DNA from: CAZEMR01 sp964513465
Lineage (GTDB): Bacteria; Bacteroidota; Ignavibacteria; Kapaibacteriales; UBA2268
Reading direction: 5' to 3'
DNA length: 37,422 bases
Assembly (NCBI GenBank): GCA_964513465.1
Contig: CAZEMR010000027.1
Span: 1-37,422 of the forward strand
Shown here: positions 35,401-37,422 of the stretch, in pieces
Layout: each line of letters begins with the position of its first letter
Position numbering within the stretch: position 1 is the stretch's first letter
Position numbers and translations under genes: made by a program
The notes under the pieces: generated by a model
Database searches by the model: none
What the model saw: the letters and a program-made list of their open reading frames with translations, nothing else
Told to the model about the DNA's origin: nothing

Positions 35401-36999
35401 CATTAATCTGAAGTAATATTCGCTCGCATTTTCGATTTTCGACCACTGAAACGTCAGAGCCGGTGCGACGTTTGAGGCATTTGCCATGGGATAGATCAGA
35501 TCAGGCGCGAGCGGCGGCGCTGTGTCGTATGTTCGCAGTTTTCGGGATTGCGACCACTCCCCCGCTCCTGCGCCATTCACCGCGCGGCAACGCCACCAGA
35601 TTGTCCGCGAATACATTCCATCCAGTGCTCGAATCGATGTGTCGGGTATATTGTTGATATTTTTAATGATCCGGGTAAATGACGTATCTTCAGCTACTTG
35701 CAACTCGTAATAATCTGCAGCGTGCTCTTTATTCCAAATGAATTCGATTGGTGGCCGGATGTCGCAGGCCATATGGTCTGGCGCTATAAGCTCAACAATA
35801 TCAGGCGGTTGCGGCGAGCAATCATTGAGATATGGCATGATATATATTTTCCCGAAATCAGTTCGGTCTGAATTATCGTATATTGTTGAATTTATTTCAT
35901 TTACATCGTTTTCGCCCCAGCAGCAATATTTTGCCGAAATGTTATTTTTTGAGCGATTGACCAATGCAAAACCACCAGTTGAAAAGCCTGTGAATGTATT
36001 ACGCCCGGCAGAGCCCATATGCCCGGAACCCAAATCTGGCCTTGAGTTTCCGCGAACGGCCACTCCATCATTTTTGGAATTTGAAAAAGTGCAGAATTCG
36101 ATAAGAGGTGAGCAGTTTGTGATCATCAGCATTGCGCCCTGTGTTACTGATGAACCGCCGCCATATCTAATATGAACATGCTTCATCCGGCTGCCAGAGC
36201 CGGATTCGAGCGATATGCCTCCCCAATCGCCGGACTGCGGAGCGCTTTGTTGTGCGTCGCTGTCGACTCCGTCCGAATTGTCCGCAAATGAAGTAAATAA
36301 GATCGGTGAATCGCAAGTCGCTTGTGCTATTAAACGACCTCTTATCAAGAGGTTACTGCGTTTCGAGAATTTCAGCGTTACTCCGGGCGAGATCACGAAA
36401 TTTTTCTCCGCAGACTGTATCAAATCTCCCGAAATCATGTATGGAAGAGGTCGGCGAGGTAATTCCATATTGTAATCGATATTGCCGGATGGCAGCTGGA
36501 TTGCGTTGTAAACATTCTTAGAAAATTCGCATCCAGTCAGCTCCGGCGGGGATTCGCCGCGCATTATCAGGGCAGCTCCGCCGTCGGATCCTGTATGTCT
36601 GATTTTGCAAAATTCAAGTATCGAATTTTGTGAATTCTTAGCAGAGAAAATTATTGACTTCCACCATCCTGTTTTTTCGCTTTCTCCTTTTATTTCAATC
36701 ATTTGCGATTGTGTACCGCGTGCTTTGAGACGACCGTTTACAATTAACGAAGCATTTCTTCTGAATATCAGTCGACATCCCGGGTCTATGTCCAGCTCTG
36801 CATCTTCGGCAATTATTAGGTCGCCGCTGACAATATATGGCGATCCTGAAATAGACCAGCGCAAAGAGGCACTTATTGATCCAGAGATATGTGTTTGGGA
36901 AATAAGGGTTTGCGGCAAAAGCAACAACAATAATCCGACCGCGAAAATTAACGCTGCCGGATGTAGCGACTCCTTTTTATGTACTTCCTGTACTTTCAT
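32470..36999 (-). CDS. Giant secreted beta-helix / FN3 / FG-GAP protein with T9SS-like C-terminus
   Basis: 1509 residues. A signal peptide (LIFAVGLLLLLLPQTLISQ) is followed by a right-handed beta-helix region to ~400 that begins with two copies of a PY-[IV]-[VI]-SGDLI ... PG ... GRL motif. Two fibronectin type III-like domains cover ~403-600. An FG-GAP/VCBS-like propeller covers ~600-870, with six Ca-binding-type loops (DLNADGKSD, DFDGDTDAD, DYDSDGDMD, EINLDGIED, DYNKDGKVD, DSDSDGDAE). Another FN3-like domain covers ~915-1000. The WGDN module covers 1012-1414 (WGDN at 1079 and 1354), and a diverged T9SS tail ends in TGLIIIND. Its role is probably extracellular binding or adhesion. It is first in a two-gene operon with the SBBP protein. 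Confidence 0.88.
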   Translation of the reverse strand: MKVQEVHKKESLHPAALIFAVGLLLLLLPQTLISQTHISGSISASLRWSISGSPYIVSGDLIIAEDAELDIDPGCRLIFRRNASLIVNGRLKARGTQSQMIEIKGESEKTGWWKSIIFSAKNSQNSILEFCKIRHTGSDGGAALIMRGESPPELTGCEFSKNVYNAIQLPSGNIDYNMELPRRPLPYMISGDLIQSAEKNFVISPGVTLKFSKRSNLLIRGRLIAQATCDSPILFTSFADNSDGVDSDAQQSAPQSGDWGGISLESGSGSRMKHVHIRYGGGSSVTQGAMLMITNCSPLIEFCTFSNSKNDGVAVRGNSRPDLGSGHMGSAGRNTFTGFSTGGFALVNRSKNNISAKYCCWGENDVNEINSTIYDNSDRTDFGKIYIMPYLNDCSPQPPDIVELIAPDHMACDIRPPIEFIWNKEHAADYYELQVAEDTSFTRIIKNINNIPDTSIRALDGMYSRTIWWRCRAVNGAGAGEWSQSRKLRTYDTAPPLAPDLIYPMANASNVAPALTFQWSKIENASEYYFRLMNEKLEQIIPDTTTSENMLRIAVLEPECSYWWTVASINSNGRGEWATPRKFTTIKQFTKNQSLPFLKNAAIGVSDLNADGKSDIIAAGESNSGVPETRVYLSNTTGYEIVAYSPGLSDASICVEDFDGDTDADILIAGRDSDGASRFVMFENRYGRLAATDLPPRDITDLSAIDYDSDGDMDAVVLLSRVNNSSVAIYENRADGFTLVETQFPDGPYRNIYSSEINLDGIEDLFITEQNKSVVYINRDKIYDVYKSLSIINSSLSPYDYNKDGKVDILVSDSYPRILLGDSFDEIVSFEEKAVKVEIFDSDSDGDAEIFSVHGKCLKKYQNGEWIIIDTVRNAEYKNVKMLHYGGEMLPGVAAITDDSIYIYRNNIARHNLSKNFEEVRYSFEGDDVLVEWRMDSAAGYTYDCRLLPGDRENVGQPFGAGAGRLGSSLRTKFRNIPAGEYSLVIRAFDMSKNCVAMYRTQLKTKDLQNAVPANWKYQLQTGENTIVLLRSNLGVALDNEYALRSGDALGAFYFDGEKRRCAGYAYFNSSKNTALTIWGDNTQTFDIKDGFAYGDRLRFIKWDASRSAEIPLKAAMDQGYEVYVADTVSVVAGFGSLDSAIIDLPASKWKIAAAPIEPFYPQIDSIFSEKISFMKAGEIFPERPAIYDHMRALRLWSDDSDTIRLTGYSIEKAAIPLEAGSNLAPYLPDKSMSIGDALESLHGNLICAVDWRGRLYLPEFKYDEINALKPGEGYQLFLKMPDTLVYPAVPEQSEIISGEYAPCMSDAPATGKTAVFILAGDVLRSGDMIRFYAGDVLCGCANIIKNKAIATIWGDNPITPAKDGAAEGETISAVLIIDGREVDIKSVTAKSYPDGDVLSPGFIYETDCLKNFEVIQKPNSVVEFASQFNLKIREIPGGAAIELDFQTPGECSIRIFDILGNEHFSHEMYMNSAGKKLVFAKIDIPGIYFLRAYYDRQHSKTGLIIIND

Positions 37000-37253
37000 A
37001 TTTGAGCGATCCCATGCTCAAAGAATAAATACTGGGGAGATTCATCATCGCACATAACATGCTCGCCGCCAATTACTTAACGACTCGTAACCTTCCGCGG
37101 GAAATTCCCCAAAAACCCAGCGGAGGTCCAGATGTATCCCCCCAAATTTATTTTACCCGCCTTTGTGCTATCCTGAGTGGCAGGGGTTTAGTCAATCTAA
37201 ATTATCTATCGACGGTATTATTCAAAACTTTAAGAAACAGCGCGAAACGCTGA
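37000..37253. promoter_or_regulatory. Spacer upstream of the giant-protein operon
   Basis: 254 bp between the start of the 36999 gene and the stop of the YgiQ-like gene, both on the minus strand. It should contain the promoter of the giant-protein operon. A small hairpin CAGCG-5-CGCTG at 37238-37252 just after the YgiQ stop, followed on the minus strand by a broken T-run, may be a weak terminator. Confidence 0.35.
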
Positions 37254-37422
37254 TCAGCTGCGGCCTGAGATAATGTCCTTCATCATTCGTTTTTTCTTTT
37301 CGGATTTTTCGACATAAATTTGCTGGCCGGTTATTGGATCGCGTCCGGTGTGGTACATCAGTGCGGAAAATGTCGACGGGGTTGGCGTAAATATCTGTAC
37401 TTGCTCGGGGTTAAGCTTAAGG
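37254..37422 (-). CDS. YgiQ-family radical SAM protein, C-terminal fragment
   Basis: The last 55 codons of a gene entering from the right edge. The peptide contains LNPEQVQIFTPTPSTFSALM, then YHTGRDPITGQQIYVEKSEK. This is the characteristic C-terminal signature of YgiQ-type (UPF0313) radical SAM proteins: EQVQ-x-F-x-PTPST, MY-x-TG-x-DP-x-TG, and a basic tail. The catalytic Cys-X3-Cys-X2-Cys part lies outside the window. The biochemical function of the family is not established. Confidence 0.85.
   Translation of the reverse strand, partial: LKLNPEQVQIFTPTPSTFSALMYHTGRDPITGQQIYVEKSEKKKRMMKDIISGRS

Overview
The window looks like a piece of a draft (probably metagenome-assembled) genome from a Gram-negative bacterium of the Bacteroidota/Chlorobiota/Kapaibacteriota assemblage. 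The evidence is four type IX secretion (T9SS) sorting-domain-like C-termini, many lipoproteins and outer-membrane proteins, an SBBP-propeller protein, weak or absent Shine-Dalgarno sequences before many genes, and a TolC/MFP/RND operon. No rRNA, tRNA, CRISPR array, phage gene or transposase was seen. A 100-N scaffold gap lies at 1829-1928.

Layout. (i) 1-1778: two tandem plus-strand genes of unknown function, an IPT/TIG-domain protein cut by the left edge and a smaller secreted protein, which share a C-terminal domain. (ii) 1811-4006: a gap inside a repeated terminator, then a minus-strand MntA/HepT-type toxin-antitoxin pair enclosed by two identical 41-bp terminator copies, then a glutamate dehydrogenase-family gene. 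(iii) 4316-8278: a 1059-residue GAF-like/PEP-synthase ATP-grasp protein carrying a polymerase-beta-type nucleotidyltransferase domain, followed by an outer-membrane beta-barrel candidate. (iv) 8279-10660: a CpoB/YbgF-like TPR lipoprotein and a divergent GT4 glycosyltransferase. (v) 10741-14839: an ECF sigma factor, a membrane-anchored probable partner (anti-sigma-like topology with a duplicated ectodomain and a T9SS-like tail), and a secreted protein whose T9SS sorting domain lies in the -1 frame behind a run of ten A. (vi) 14911-21194, minus: tetR-tolC-mfp-RND efflux operon. (vii) 21470-24937, plus: purL and a TlpA-like thioredoxin lipoprotein. (viii) 24995-26596, minus: a protein of 15 TPRs. 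(ix) 26779-36999, minus: two giant secreted T9SS proteins that share a ~400-residue module with paired WGDN motifs. (x) 37254-37422, minus: the C-terminal end of a YgiQ-type radical SAM protein.

How it fits together. PurL and glutamate dehydrogenase are housekeeping nitrogen and purine metabolism. The TetR operon is a self-contained tripartite efflux pump. The secreted proteins at 11257-14839 and 26779-36999 are envelope or extracellular products tied to T9SS. The least conventional block is 10741-14839, where an ECF sigma factor sits beside a membrane protein ending in a T9SS-like domain and next to a T9SS cargo gene whose sorting signal is out of frame.
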